Of a DNA stretch of 64,000 nucleotides, positions 17,602-26,280 are shown one piece after another. The position numbers and the translations under genes were made by a program. Positions within the stretch are counted from its first letter, which is position 1. Each line of letters starts with the position of its first letter. The notes under the pieces were generated by a model. That model saw nothing but the letters and a program-made list of their open reading frames with translations. It ran no database searches and was not told the origin of the DNA. The stretch is from assembly GCF_016127015.1 (NCBI RefSeq), contig NZ_CP065972.1, positions 372,001-436,000 of the forward strand, written 5' to 3'. Origin of the DNA: Corynebacterium tuberculostearicum. GTDB lineage: Bacteria > Actinomycetota > Actinomycetes > Mycobacteriales > Mycobacteriaceae.

Positions 17602-18123
17602 ATGTCGAGCACGCAGCCCATCGCACCGCAGCCCCCAGAGGTTAAAGTCATTCGCTCTGCCAAGCGGAAGAAAACCGTGCAGGCGCGCATGGTATCCGGG
17701 GTGCTCGAGGTACGCATTCCCGCGTGGATGTCCGCGCGGGATGAGCGCGATGCCGTCGCAGACATGTTGGCGCGGGTGGAGAAGAAACAGGGCAGTGGCC
17801 GCCGCACGGACGCCCAGCTCGAAGAACATGCGCGGCGGCTCAACGCGGCGTATTTAGATGGCCGTGCAACCATCGGCTCTATTCGGTGGGTGAGCAACCA
17901 AAATACGCGGTGGGGTAGCTGTACTACCTCCACCGCGGATATTCGGCTCAATGACCGGCTGCAACACGTGCCGGATTATGTGCTGGATTCGGTGATCATT
18001 CACGAGCTCACCCACACCTTCATCCCGCGTCATGGGCGGGATTTTTGGCAGTGGGCGGACAGGGCGCCCCACGCTGAGCGGGCGAAGGGCTATCTTGAGG
18101 CCTATCAGCGCTGGGGCTGCTAG
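17602..18123 (+). CDS. YgjP-type (DUF45, M48-like) metallopeptidase
   Basis: The 173-residue protein has the hallmark segment of the YgjP/WLM clan: NTRWGSCTTSTADIRLNDRL, then VIIHELTHTFIPRHGRDFW, in which HELTH gives the HExxH zinc ligands and the downstream HGRDFW the third ligand. Such proteins are SprT/DUF45-like zinc peptidases of mostly unknown target. The ATG at 17602 is preferred over the in-frame GTG at 17566 because a -10-like TACAAT lies 8 bases before it and the N-terminus is then the usual length. It overlaps the convergent DUF2342 gene by 4 bases. Confidence 0.85.
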   Translation: MSSTQPIAPQPPEVKVIRSAKRKKTVQARMVSGVLEVRIPAWMSARDERDAVADMLARVEKKQGSGRRTDAQLEEHARRLNAAYLDGRATIGSIRWVSNQNTRWGSCTTSTADIRLNDRLQHVPDYVLDSVIIHELTHTFIPRHGRDFWQWADRAPHAERAKGYLEAYQRWGC

Positions 18124-19541
18124 TTCTCCTCGTCCTCGTTGCCCTTGTCCTTCTTCTCGTCTTCGCCTTCCGGCTTCTCGGACTCCTCGGACTCGTCGCC
18201 TTGCGCGGCAGAGGAATCCTCGCCGTTTTTGAGCATTTCCTCCAACTTGGCAAACTCTTCTTCAAAGCCCTCATCCGGGCCTTCGTCCAGCAGGGAGTCG
18301 ATGAAGGCGGCCGGGTTATCGAGGTGCTCCGCAGTGGGCAAGAAGTCCGGGTGATCCCAAGCCTTATCGCGCTTTTCCGCGCCTACGGCCACGGTGGCGC
18401 GGCGCCATAGCTCTGCGGCCTCAGAGACCTTAGGGGCATTGAGCTCGATGCCAACCACCTTGCTGAAGGCATTCTCGGCGGAACCACCGGTGCTGCGGCG
18501 GTGTGCCCATGCCTGGGTCAGCTTCGAGGTCGACGGGATGCGCTCGCCCAGTGCCTCAGTAACGACGTGCTCGGCCCAGCCTTCTACCAAGGCCAATAGG
18601 GTTTCGAGGCGAGATGCGGCCGCAGTGTTCTTGGACGTGATGCGCGGGGAGAGGTCCATGCCCTGCAGCTTGCTCATTGCGTCCTGGATTGCCTGTGGAT
18701 CGCCGGACTCGAGGTTGAGTTCGCGGGTGACTTCCTCCAGGTGGGAGGTATCAATAACCAGGCCGATGGCATATTCCTCCACGGAGGAGACGATGCGCTC
18801 TACCAACCAAGGCACGTGCTTAAACAGTCGCTGGCGGGCAGCCTCGCGGGCGGCAATATAAACCAGCACTTCCTGGCCAGGAACATTAAGCTCGCGGGCG
18901 ACCTTCTGGATGGTCTGTGGCAACAGTGCCACGGTATTGGCTGGGGCGATGGGCAGGCCGAAATCGGAACCGGTCAGCGCCTGGGAGGCCAAATCGCCCA
19001 AGGCGTGGCCGAGCTGCATGCCAAAATTCATGCCAGACATCTGGTTCATCATCTTGGTCATGGGGCCCATCATCTCGCGCGCTTGTTCCGGCATGGAATC
19101 CAGCTGAGCATCATTCATGTGCTCGGCCACCGGGGTGACCATGCGCTGCCACGCCGGCATGGTCTCTTCCAACCACTGCTTGGAATCCCAGGCCTTGGCC
19201 GTGCCGGAGGCGGTGGGCAAATAGGTGGCGTCATCAAGCCAGAGCTCAGCCAAGCGGACGGATTCCTCCACTGCCTTGGTATCGTCCGCGCTTACCGCCT
19301 TGGACTGCGAGATTTGCTGCAGGGCGATGCGCTTAGCCATGTCGTAATTGACCGGGCCGGAGTTTTCCGGCGAGTTCATGGAAGAGCCCATGCCGGATAG
19401 CATCTGACCGAACTGGTTCAGCATGTCACCGAGGCCGCCACCATTAGCGCCGCCGAATGCGCCGAACGGGTTCTGGTCACGACGTCCGTCATTATCGTCG
19501 TCATCGTTATTGGGGAAAGAAAAACCGAATCCGTTGCTCAT
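18120..19541 (-). CDS. DUF2342 'zinc-dependent metalloprotease' family protein without HExxH
   Basis: This 473-residue protein belongs by its GMNFGMQLGHALGDLASQ, VYIAAREAARQRLF and VEGWAEHVV segments to the actinobacterial DUF2342 group often named zinc-dependent metalloprotease (Rv3195-like). The expected HExxH is not present: the corresponding helix reads REAARQRLFKH, so catalysis is doubtful. A Gly/Met/Asn-rich N-terminus (about 1-60) and a strongly acidic tail of alternating Glu and Lys suggest disordered ends. It is convergent with the YgjP-type gene and divergent from the PDZ/Lon protease gene. AGGA precedes the ATG. Confidence 0.8.
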   Translation of the reverse strand: MSNGFGFSFPNNDDDDNDGRRDQNPFGAFGGANGGGLGDMLNQFGQMLSGMGSSMNSPENSGPVNYDMAKRIALQQISQSKAVSADDTKAVEESVRLAELWLDDATYLPTASGTAKAWDSKQWLEETMPAWQRMVTPVAEHMNDAQLDSMPEQAREMMGPMTKMMNQMSGMNFGMQLGHALGDLASQALTGSDFGLPIAPANTVALLPQTIQKVARELNVPGQEVLVYIAAREAARQRLFKHVPWLVERIVSSVEEYAIGLVIDTSHLEEVTRELNLESGDPQAIQDAMSKLQGMDLSPRITSKNTAAASRLETLLALVEGWAEHVVTEALGERIPSTSKLTQAWAHRRSTGGSAENAFSKVVGIELNAPKVSEAAELWRRATVAVGAEKRDKAWDHPDFLPTAEHLDNPAAFIDSLLDEGPDEGFEEEFAKLEEMLKNGEDSSAAQGDESEESEKPEGEDEKKDKGNEDEEN

Positions 19542-19634
19542 GCGTCCTAATCTACCGGCACCATCCGGCTACTTTCCATGATCCCCGCTACGCTGACAGC
19601 GAACACTACGGCAAAGGTTGTAGGGTATTGATCC

Positions 19635-20699
19635 GTGAATTCTCCTGCTAGCCGTCGCGTCCGCACCATCGCCTGGGGTTCCATCCCCGTCGTCCTCACC
19701 GGTGCGTTGGTATCGCTTGACCATATCCCCGGCACCGATGTGTCTTTGACCGTGCCTTATGCCGCTGAGGGGCCCGGTCCCACGGTGGACACGTTGGGGG
19801 AGGTCGACGGCACCCAGGTCGTTGATGTTCAGGCACCGAAAACCTATGACACGGATGGCCACCTCAATATGACCACGGTCTCCGTGCGCACCAATATGAC
19901 CCTGGCGCAGGCGCTGGGCCGCTGGATGATGACTGATGACACGATCGTGCCCATCGATACCGTCATCCCGCAGAACATGAGCGATAAGGAGGTAGAAGAG
20001 TCCAATAAGCAGGCCTTTACCCAGTCCGAGTCTGCCGCAACCGTCGCCGCAATGGATTACCTCCACCTGCCGGTGAAGATCACCATCGCGGAAGTTTTGG
20101 ATGAGGGCGCGGCGCAGGGCACGCTGAAAGAGGACGATGTCATAACCGCAGTTGACGGCAAGAAGGTCTCGGAGCCAGGAGAGGTCCAAGACGTCATCAA
20201 GCAGAAAAGCCCTGGCGATAAGGCCACGCTGACCGTCCAGCGTGGCGGCAAGAAGCAAGAAGAAGAAATAGAGCTAGGGGAAAACCCTCAGCAGAAGGGG
20301 CAGGCAATGCTGGGCATCGCCATGCTCTCGGTCCCGCAAGACGATATTAAGGTCAAATACAACCTGCAGGATATTGGCGGTCCCTCCGCCGGCATGATGT
20401 TTACCCTGGCGGTCATCGATAAGCTCAACGAGGAAGACCTCACCGGCGGCAAGTTCGTGGCCGGTACGGGCACAATTCAGGAAGATGGCAAAGTGGGCCC
20501 CATTGGCGGCATCCAACATAAAATCGCCGCGGCGCACGAGGCGGGCGCGGAGCTCTTCCTCGCACCGAAGGATAATTGCTCCGAGGCCGCCGCGAGCGAC
20601 CACGGCGATATGCCCATCGCGGAAGTTTCCACCTTGGATGAGGCAGTGTCCACGATGAAGGACTTCGCGGACGGCAAGGATATTAAAACCTGCCAGTAG
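19635..20699 (+). CDS. YlbL-type membrane-anchored PDZ/Lon-domain serine protease
   Basis: This 354-residue protein has an N-terminal membrane helix (about 8-28), an extracytoplasmic region, a PDZ domain (about 145-215, with ITIAEVLDEGAAQGTLKEDD) and a Lon proteolytic domain. The Ser-Lys dyad is visible: serine in GGPSAGMMF near residue 252 and lysine in GGIQHKIAAA near 295. This order matches Rv3194c and Bacillus YlbL. Start is GTG with a weak purine-rich site. It probably cleaves membrane or cell-wall proteins from outside; substrates are unknown. Confidence 0.9.
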   Translation: MNSPASRRVRTIAWGSIPVVLTGALVSLDHIPGTDVSLTVPYAAEGPGPTVDTLGEVDGTQVVDVQAPKTYDTDGHLNMTTVSVRTNMTLAQALGRWMMTDDTIVPIDTVIPQNMSDKEVEESNKQAFTQSESAATVAAMDYLHLPVKITIAEVLDEGAAQGTLKEDDVITAVDGKKVSEPGEVQDVIKQKSPGDKATLTVQRGGKKQEEEIELGENPQQKGQAMLGIAMLSVPQDDIKVKYNLQDIGGPSAGMMFTLAVIDKLNEEDLTGGKFVAGTGTIQEDGKVGPIGGIQHKIAAAHEAGAELFLAPKDNCSEAAASDHGDMPIAEVSTLDEAVSTMKDFADGKDIKTCQ

Positions 20700-20704
20700 T
20701 CGGC

Positions 20705-21361
20705 CTACTTAGCTAGGCCAAGCTCCTTGATCTTCTCTTCCGGGTCTTCCTGGTCGGAGGAGATCATCTGTTGCATGACCATGCCTTCTTTATTGTCCAC
20801 TACGGTAATGACCGCGGTGGTTCCCAAGGTGGACCAGCCTACGACGCGGTCGCCGTCATCCTCAATGACCTGCGAGCTGCGCAGCTCGGTAAGCACCTGC
20901 GTGGTTTGCTTCGCCTTGGAGTGCGAGCGGAAGAACTGGAACTGGCCTACCTCTGGCCCAGAGCAGTTATAGGAATCGTCCCCGCCCGTGGAATCGCAGC
21001 GGTCAAAGAGGGCGAAAAGCTCCTTGGGCGCTACCGGAGCAAAGATGTCATAGGCCTTGGCCACAGACTTTTCCAACTTTTCGGTTCCGGGCTCCTTGCT
21101 TGCCGACGCCTCCGAGCTTTCCGCCGCGCTCGATTCAGCGCTGGACTCAACGGTGGAGGAGCTAGAAGCGGTGCTGGTTTCCTCAGCGGTATCCGCCGCA
21201 GCGGCGGTGGTCTCGGTGCCGGCGGTGGTGGTCTCCACGGGGGCGTCGGCAGGCGCGGCATCGTCCGAGGAACAAGCGGCAGTGCTCACGCCTACACCCA
21301 GCAGAAGCGCTGCTGCGGTGGCGCGGGTGGCGGTCAGGCGAGTGAGAGTAGTGCGTCGCAC
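20705..21361 (-). CDS. Putative lipoprotein with Ser/Thr/Ala-rich linker
   Basis: This 218-residue protein has a basic start and hydrophobic segment ending in the lipobox STAAC, so acylation at about Cys 29 is expected. A linker of about 60 residues, almost purely Ala, Ser, Thr and Glu, likely spans or coats the cell wall. A compact C-terminal domain (about 95-218) contains one cysteine pair (DRCDSTG ... NCSGP). I recognise no family. It is convergent with the PDZ/Lon protease gene, with only 5 bases between the stops. Start is GTG with AAGGAG upstream at long spacing. Confidence 0.75.
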   Translation of the reverse strand: MRRTTLTRLTATRATAAALLLGVGVSTAACSSDDAAPADAPVETTTAGTETTAAAADTAEETSTASSSSTVESSAESSAAESSEASASKEPGTEKLEKSVAKAYDIFAPVAPKELFALFDRCDSTGGDDSYNCSGPEVGQFQFFRSHSKAKQTTQVLTELRSSQVIEDDGDRVVGWSTLGTTAVITVVDNKEGMVMQQMISSDQEDPEEKIKELGLAK

Positions 21362-21407
21362 GGTAGGAAAATGCTCCTTAGTCGCAGGCGAGAATTGTCA
21401 CTTCAGT

Positions 21408-21944
21408 CTAATCTAGCTCATCCGGGTCTTGGTTCAGCCCATAGCGCAGGGCCGCAATGACCCCCGGAGCTACCTGTGGGCCACCGCGCAACTGGATGTC
21501 ATCTTCTGCGAACGGTCCGGCCGCTTCCAGCTCCTCCTCGGTGGGACGCAGCTGCAGCAAGGTGGTTTCGATGCCTTCCTCTCGCAGTGCCCCGGAATAA
21601 AGGCGCGCCGGGCGAGGGGAGGGGTCCTCGCTAGAGGTATCGCGGAACTTAATTTCTTGGGCCAAGATGACGCCGGCAACCTCCCGGGGCCAAGCCAAAC
21701 GGGAGACATAATCGGCCAGCTGCTCAGAACCGGGCTCAATGTTTTCGGGCACATTATCTTGCACGATGAGGGTAAGCGGCGCCGCGTCCTCTTCATCGAG
21801 CGCGGCAAGCTGATCGGCTACCAAGTGGGTGGGAACCAGCGCGAAGATGGTGGGCCGAGCGTCCCAGCCTTCCGCGTGGACGAATTCCACGGCTTCGGTC
21901 ATCGCGCGGTTTAAAGCTGGCTGTGATAATTCGGGGGAACTCAT
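21408..21944 (-). CDS. PPA1309-family conserved actinobacterial protein
   Basis: This 178-residue cytoplasmic protein opens MSSPELSQPALNRAMTEAVEF and contains TIFALVPTHLVA, SRLAWPREVAGVILAQE and a C-terminal GGPQVAPGVIAALRYGLNQD, typical of the PPA1309 family that sits beside the UPF0182 gene in actinobacteria. Function is unknown. The second of two ATGs (21944) has AAGGA at good spacing and is preferred to 21950. It is divergent from the UPF0182 gene across a 90-base gap. Confidence 0.8.
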   Translation of the reverse strand: MSSPELSQPALNRAMTEAVEFVHAEGWDARPTIFALVPTHLVADQLAALDEEDAAPLTLIVQDNVPENIEPGSEQLADYVSRLAWPREVAGVILAQEIKFRDTSSEDPSPRPARLYSGALREEGIETTLLQLRPTEEELEAAGPFAEDDIQLRGGPQVAPGVIAALRYGLNQDPDELD

Positions 21945-22034
21945 GAACATCCTTATTCGTTATCTGTGTATTGCTTCCTTAAGCTGGAAGAAGTCTACAG
22001 GTTTTAAATTCGCACTAGTTGATTGGAGCTGGCG

Positions 22035-25025
22035 TTGTCCTTAGGGTCATCCACACCAGCCGCCCCGTTGAAGCGGCCCCCGCGGGTCGCGACAATCATT
22101 GCGGCCATCATTGCCGTCCTTTTGTTCTTCGGCCCCATGCTCGTGGGCGTGTACACGGATTGGAGGTGGTTTGGTGCGATTGAATACCGGAACGTCTTCA
22201 CCACCGCGATTATTGCGCGAATAGTCCTCTTTATCATCTTTGGCCTTATTGCCGCCGCAGTGGTGTGGGCCGCTGGCTACTTTGCCTGGCGCGGGCGCCC
22301 GGATTCGCTCGACCTTGGGGACCTGAACTCGCCGGTGTATCAATACCGCAAGTCCATTGAGAAGTCCATGGGCGTCTTTTTCAAGGTCATCCCCGCCATC
22401 GTGGGCGTCATCGCCGGTTTCATCGGTCAGGCCAATTGGCGCACGGTGTTGCTCTTCCTCAACGGCCAGGAATTCGGCGAACAAGACGCCCAGTTCCACC
22501 ACGACCTAGGTTTTTATGCCTTCACGTTGCCAGTTCTGAAGATGGTGGTGAGCACCCTATCCATCCTGTTGATTCTGGCCTTCCTCATCGCGCTTTTCGG
22601 CCACTACGTGCTGGGCGGCATCCGGATTGGCAATAAGGCCGCCGGTGTGCGCGGATCCATTTCCCACCCAGCCCGCCTGCAGCTGGCGGTAACCGCCGGC
22701 CTGTGGATGGTAGCCCAGGTCATTGGCTACTGGTTGGAGCGCTATGAGCTGCTTAATACCCAGCACGACCTCTTCACCGGTGGTTCCTATACCGATATCC
22801 ACGCCTACTTGCCGGCGAAGATCATATTGATGATCATTGGCGTCTTTGTGGCCGTGGCCCTGTTTATGGCCGTTGTCATCAAGGATCTGCGCATCCCTGG
22901 CCTAGCCGTGGTGCTGATGCTGCTGTCCTCGCTGGTTATTGGCCAGGCATGGCCGCTGTTGATGGAACGCTTCTCCGTACAGCCCAACCGTCAAGCCAAG
23001 GAAGAAGAATCCATCGCCCGCAATATCGAGGCAACCCGCTATGCCTATGGGCTCACGGATGATCACGTCACCTATGAAGATAACTGGGGCGGGGATGAAG
23101 TCTCCGATGACAAGGTCGCCTCCGATAACGCCACCATCAATAATCTCCGCCTGCTGGATCCGGAGATCCTTTCTCCTACCTTTACCCAGATGCAGCAGCT
23201 GAAGAACTTCTACGGCTTCCCAGAGACGCTGTCGATGGACCGCTATGAGATCGACGGGAAGAAACGCGACTTCGTCGTCGCCGCCCGCGAGCTAGACCCG
23301 AACGAGCTGCGGGAGAATCAGTCGGACTGGATTAACCGCCACACCGTCTACACTCACGGCAATGGCTTCGTGGCAGCGCAGGCCAATAAGGTTGATGAGG
23401 TGGCCCGCGATGCCGGTTCTGCCCGCGGTGGTTTCCCCATCTTCACGGTTTCTGACCTGCAGACCCAGGCCGGCGAGGCCGAAGGTGAAGGCGAGACTCA
23501 GGATGCAGAGAAGTCCCTTGGCATTAAGGTAGACCAGCCGCGCATCTACTACGGCCCGGTCATTGCCGGCGCGGCCGACGGCATGGATTATGCGATTACC
23601 GGCAAGACTGGCGATAACCCGGTCGAGTATGACACCGATAGCTCCACCTACACTTATGACGGCAAGGGTGGCGTTGGCATCGGCAATATCTTTGACCGCA
23701 CCATGTACGCCGCCAAATACCGCGAGCTGAACTTCCTGCTCTCGGATCGCGTCGGCAGCGAGTCCAAGCTGCTGTATGACCGAGACCCGCGCGAGCGCGT
23801 GGAAAAGGTTGCTCCGTGGTTGACCACCGATTCTGCTACCTACCCGGCCGTGGTTGATGGCCGCCTGAAGTGGATTGTGGATGGCTATACCACTCTGGAA
23901 TCCTTGCCTTACTCCCAGCGTGCCTCGCTTTCCGACGCCACCCAGGACACCCTCAACCCTGATGGCACCACCCAGCGCTTGGTCAATGACAAGGTCGGTT
24001 ATATCCGCAACTCAGTCAAGGCCACCGTCGATGCCTATGACGGCACTGTGGACCTGTACGAGTTCGACAAGAATGACCCGGTGCTGAAGGCCTGGCAGGG
24101 CGTCTTCCCGGACGTCGTTAAGCCTGAGGCAGAGATCTCCGACGAGTTGCGCGAGCACTTCCGCTACCCGGAGGATATGTTCAAGGTGCAGCGTGACCTG
24201 TTGGCCCGCTACCACGTGGATGACCCGAATGTCTTCTTCAATAACGATGCTTTCTGGTCCGTGCCGAATGACCCCACCGCGGAGGAATCCCGCCAGCTCA
24301 ATCAGCCGCCGTACTACGTGATGGCCGCTGACCCGGAGACCGGCAAGCCGACCTTCCAGCTGACCACGTCTTACCGTGGCCTCAACCGCGAGTTCCTGTC
24401 TGCGCACATGGCCGTTTCCTCCGACCCGGAGAACTACGGCGATATCACCGTGCGCGTGCTGCCCACCAATACGCAGACCCAGGGCCCGAAGCAGGCCCAG
24501 GATGCGATGATGTCCTCCGACCAGGTCGCCCGCGACCGTACCCTGTGGGAGGGCACTAACGACCTGCACAATGGCAACCTGCTAGCCCTGCCAGTAGGTG
24601 GCGGCGAAATCCTGTACCTCGAGCCGATCTACTCGCAGCGCAAGGACCAGGCCTCTGCCTTCCCGAAGCTGTTGCGCGTGCTCGTGTCCTATAAGGGCCG
24701 CGTAGGCTACGCTCCGACTATTGGTGATGCGCTTGAACAAGTTGGAATCGATGCCAAGGCTGCCCAAAACATTGAGGAAGTCGAGGGCGATTCCGAGGAC
24801 AAGGATGGCGCCAAGGACGACAAGAATAAGAAGGATGCCAAGGAGGACAAGCCTTCGGCCCCGGCCTCTGCGCCTTCCTCTTCCGACCAGGCCGGCGCCA
24901 TCGATGACATCAACAAGGCTTTGAAGGGCCTTGAGGATGCACGCGATGGTTCCTTCGAGGAATACGGACGCGCCTTGGATGAGCTCGACAAAGCAGTCGA
25001 GTCCTACCAGTCGACGGAGAAGTAG
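22035..25025 (+). CDS. UPF0182 large membrane protein
   Basis: This protein of about 996 residues begins with seven predicted transmembrane helices (first about 20-40, then helices to about residue 300), followed by a long extracytoplasmic domain of about 600 residues and an acidic, Lys/Asp-rich coiled tail (DKDGAKDDKNKKDAKEDK). The TDWRWFGAIEYRNVF loop and RHTVYTHGNG motif are hallmarks of UPF0182 (Rv3193c). Function is unknown. I prefer the TTG at 22035, which has GGAG 6 bases upstream, over the TTG at 22023. A clear terminator follows. Confidence 0.92.
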   Translation: MSLGSSTPAAPLKRPPRVATIIAAIIAVLLFFGPMLVGVYTDWRWFGAIEYRNVFTTAIIARIVLFIIFGLIAAAVVWAAGYFAWRGRPDSLDLGDLNSPVYQYRKSIEKSMGVFFKVIPAIVGVIAGFIGQANWRTVLLFLNGQEFGEQDAQFHHDLGFYAFTLPVLKMVVSTLSILLILAFLIALFGHYVLGGIRIGNKAAGVRGSISHPARLQLAVTAGLWMVAQVIGYWLERYELLNTQHDLFTGGSYTDIHAYLPAKIILMIIGVFVAVALFMAVVIKDLRIPGLAVVLMLLSSLVIGQAWPLLMERFSVQPNRQAKEEESIARNIEATRYAYGLTDDHVTYEDNWGGDEVSDDKVASDNATINNLRLLDPEILSPTFTQMQQLKNFYGFPETLSMDRYEIDGKKRDFVVAARELDPNELRENQSDWINRHTVYTHGNGFVAAQANKVDEVARDAGSARGGFPIFTVSDLQTQAGEAEGEGETQDAEKSLGIKVDQPRIYYGPVIAGAADGMDYAITGKTGDNPVEYDTDSSTYTYDGKGGVGIGNIFDRTMYAAKYRELNFLLSDRVGSESKLLYDRDPRERVEKVAPWLTTDSATYPAVVDGRLKWIVDGYTTLESLPYSQRASLSDATQDTLNPDGTTQRLVNDKVGYIRNSVKATVDAYDGTVDLYEFDKNDPVLKAWQGVFPDVVKPEAEISDELREHFRYPEDMFKVQRDLLARYHVDDPNVFFNNDAFWSVPNDPTAEESRQLNQPPYYVMAADPETGKPTFQLTTSYRGLNREFLSAHMAVSSDPENYGDITVRVLPTNTQTQGPKQAQDAMMSSDQVARDRTLWEGTNDLHNGNLLALPVGGGEILYLEPIYSQRKDQASAFPKLLRVLVSYKGRVGYAPTIGDALEQVGIDAKAAQNIEEVEGDSEDKDGAKDDKNKKDAKEDKPSAPASAPSSSDQAGAIDDINKALKGLEDARDGSFEEYGRALDELDKAVESYQSTEK

Positions 25026-25050
25026 TTCCGGCTTATAATCGCGATGGATT

Positions 25051-25086
25051 AGGCGCCTGCCCAGCGGATTTGGGTAGGTGCCTTTC
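25051..25086 (+). terminator. Terminator of the UPF0182 gene
   Basis: AGGCGCCTGCCCA pairs imperfectly with TGGGTAGGTGCCT around a GCGGATT loop and is followed by TTCTC. It lies 26 bases after the stop codon. Confidence 0.7.
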
Positions 25087-25176
25087 TCTATGTATAGTTA
25101 CATGAGTCGCCAGGACAGAGCGAATACACTTTGTGTTAACGCACTGTTAAAGCGCAGATGATGGAAGTCATCTCGA

Positions 25177-25253
25177 CGCGGGGTGGAGCAGCTCGGTAGC
25201 TCGCTGGGCTCATAACCCAGAGGTCGTAGGTTCGAATCCTGCCCCCGCTACCA
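25177..25253 (+). tRNA. Initiator tRNA-fMet (CAU)
   Basis: This 77-base cloverleaf includes the encoded CCA. The anticodon arm CTGGG-CTCATAA-CCCAG shows anticodon CAT with the three G-C pairs that mark initiator tRNAs. The first acceptor position is an unpaired C1/U72, another initiator hallmark that blocks elongation use. The T-arm reads GTAGGTTCGAATCCTGC. Confidence 0.95.
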
Positions 25254-25262
25254 ACTTCCAGG

Positions 25263-25297
25263 CCCTCATCGGTTCGCCGGTGAGGGTCATTTTTTAT
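25263..25297 (+). terminator. Terminator of the initiator tRNA gene
   Basis: CCCTCATCGG-TTCG-CCGGTGAGGG followed by a TTTTTT run is a textbook hairpin with a stable TTCG loop, 10 bases after the tRNA. Confidence 0.9.
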
Positions 25298-25392
25298 TTT
25301 TGCTTACTGGGCGGATTCTAGCGGACGTGCGGCAACATGGTCCGTATCGGGAACGTGGCAATCAGACCCTAGACAGCAAACCCTCACCTGAG

Positions 25393-25411
25393 TAAGGTAA
25401 GGCTATGCAAA
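25393..25411 (+). promoter_or_regulatory. Candidate DtxR box overlapping the siderophore-binding gene start
   Basis: TAAGGTAAGGCTATGCAAA matches the first 13 positions of the corynebacterial DtxR consensus TWAGGTWAGSCTWACCTWA exactly and diverges in the last third. It covers the ribosome-binding site and the ATG at 25405, so binding would block expression when iron is abundant. Confidence 0.6.
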
Positions 25412-26280
25412 AGAAAGACTTCATGAATGTGCGTGCAGTTATCGCACTCGTAGCCACCCTAGCCCTAGGCGCAGGCCTTGTTGCGTGTTCTTCTGATTCT
25501 TCTTCTAAGGAAGGAAACGGAGAAAAGAAGATCGAGCGAGTTGTGGCGCTTGATTGGCGCTACGAGGAAATTCTCAAGGCCCTCGATGTGGACCCAGTGG
25601 GAACCGTGGAAATCGGTAAGTCGGAGGCACCGACCACTTTGAAAGAGCAGCTGGGGCAGGCAACCTCTGTGGGCCAAGCCAAGCAGCCGAACCTAGAAGT
25701 TATCCAGTCTTTGGAACCAGATCTGATTTTGGCTAGCCCTACCCGTCAAGCCGATATCATGCCGCAGCTGGAAGAGATTGCGCAGACCGAATCCTACCCA
25801 GATGAGACTTACTTGGACGTGCTGGACTCGATGGATGAGATCGCGGCCAAGCTAGGTAAAGAGGAAAAGGCCAAAGAAGTCCGTCAGCGCATCGAGGACA
25901 AGATTGCTCGTACCAAGGACGCGGTAAAGCCGGGCAGCCGTGCTGTTGTGGCTGGGTGGTCCAGTGAGATGCTCTATACCTGGGTCAACCCTTCCTTCCC
26001 CCAGTCGCTACTGAGCGAGGTGGGCTATGATTATGCTTTCGAAGGTGAGAAGTCATCCATCGAATCTAAGACTGATGTAGCGGAACTGACCGGCGATAAG
26101 CTCCCTGGTATGAAGGCTGACCGAGTCTTTATGTACAAGGACGTCGATGCGTTTAAAAAGACGCCCTATGCCAAGGGCAGCGGCGACATCGTAGAGGTGG
26201 ACCAAGATATCTGGTCGCGCGCCCGCGGGCCGCTTTCCGCCGAGCATATGCTCGATGACATGATCGCCGCTGAAAAGTAG
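25405..26280 (+). CDS. Ferric-siderophore ABC transporter substrate-binding lipoprotein
   Basis: This 291-residue protein has a signal peptide with lipobox LVACSS (about Cys 29) and a FecB/FepB-type binding domain: the lobe motifs VVALDWRYEEILKALDVDP and LEPDLILASPTRQ, a long connecting helix, and a second lobe (AVVAGWSSEMLYTW). It should capture ferric siderophores at the outer face of the membrane and deliver them to the two permeases that follow. The downstream permease start overlaps its stop by one base. A DtxR-like box covers its start, which points to iron repression. The siderophore is not predictable. Confidence 0.9.
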   Translation: MQKKDFMNVRAVIALVATLALGAGLVACSSDSSSKEGNGEKKIERVVALDWRYEEILKALDVDPVGTVEIGKSEAPTTLKEQLGQATSVGQAKQPNLEVIQSLEPDLILASPTRQADIMPQLEEIAQTESYPDETYLDVLDSMDEIAAKLGKEEKAKEVRQRIEDKIARTKDAVKPGSRAVVAGWSSEMLYTWVNPSFPQSLLSEVGYDYAFEGEKSSIESKTDVAELTGDKLPGMKADRVFMYKDVDAFKKTPYAKGSGDIVEVDQDIWSRARGPLSAEHMLDDMIAAEK

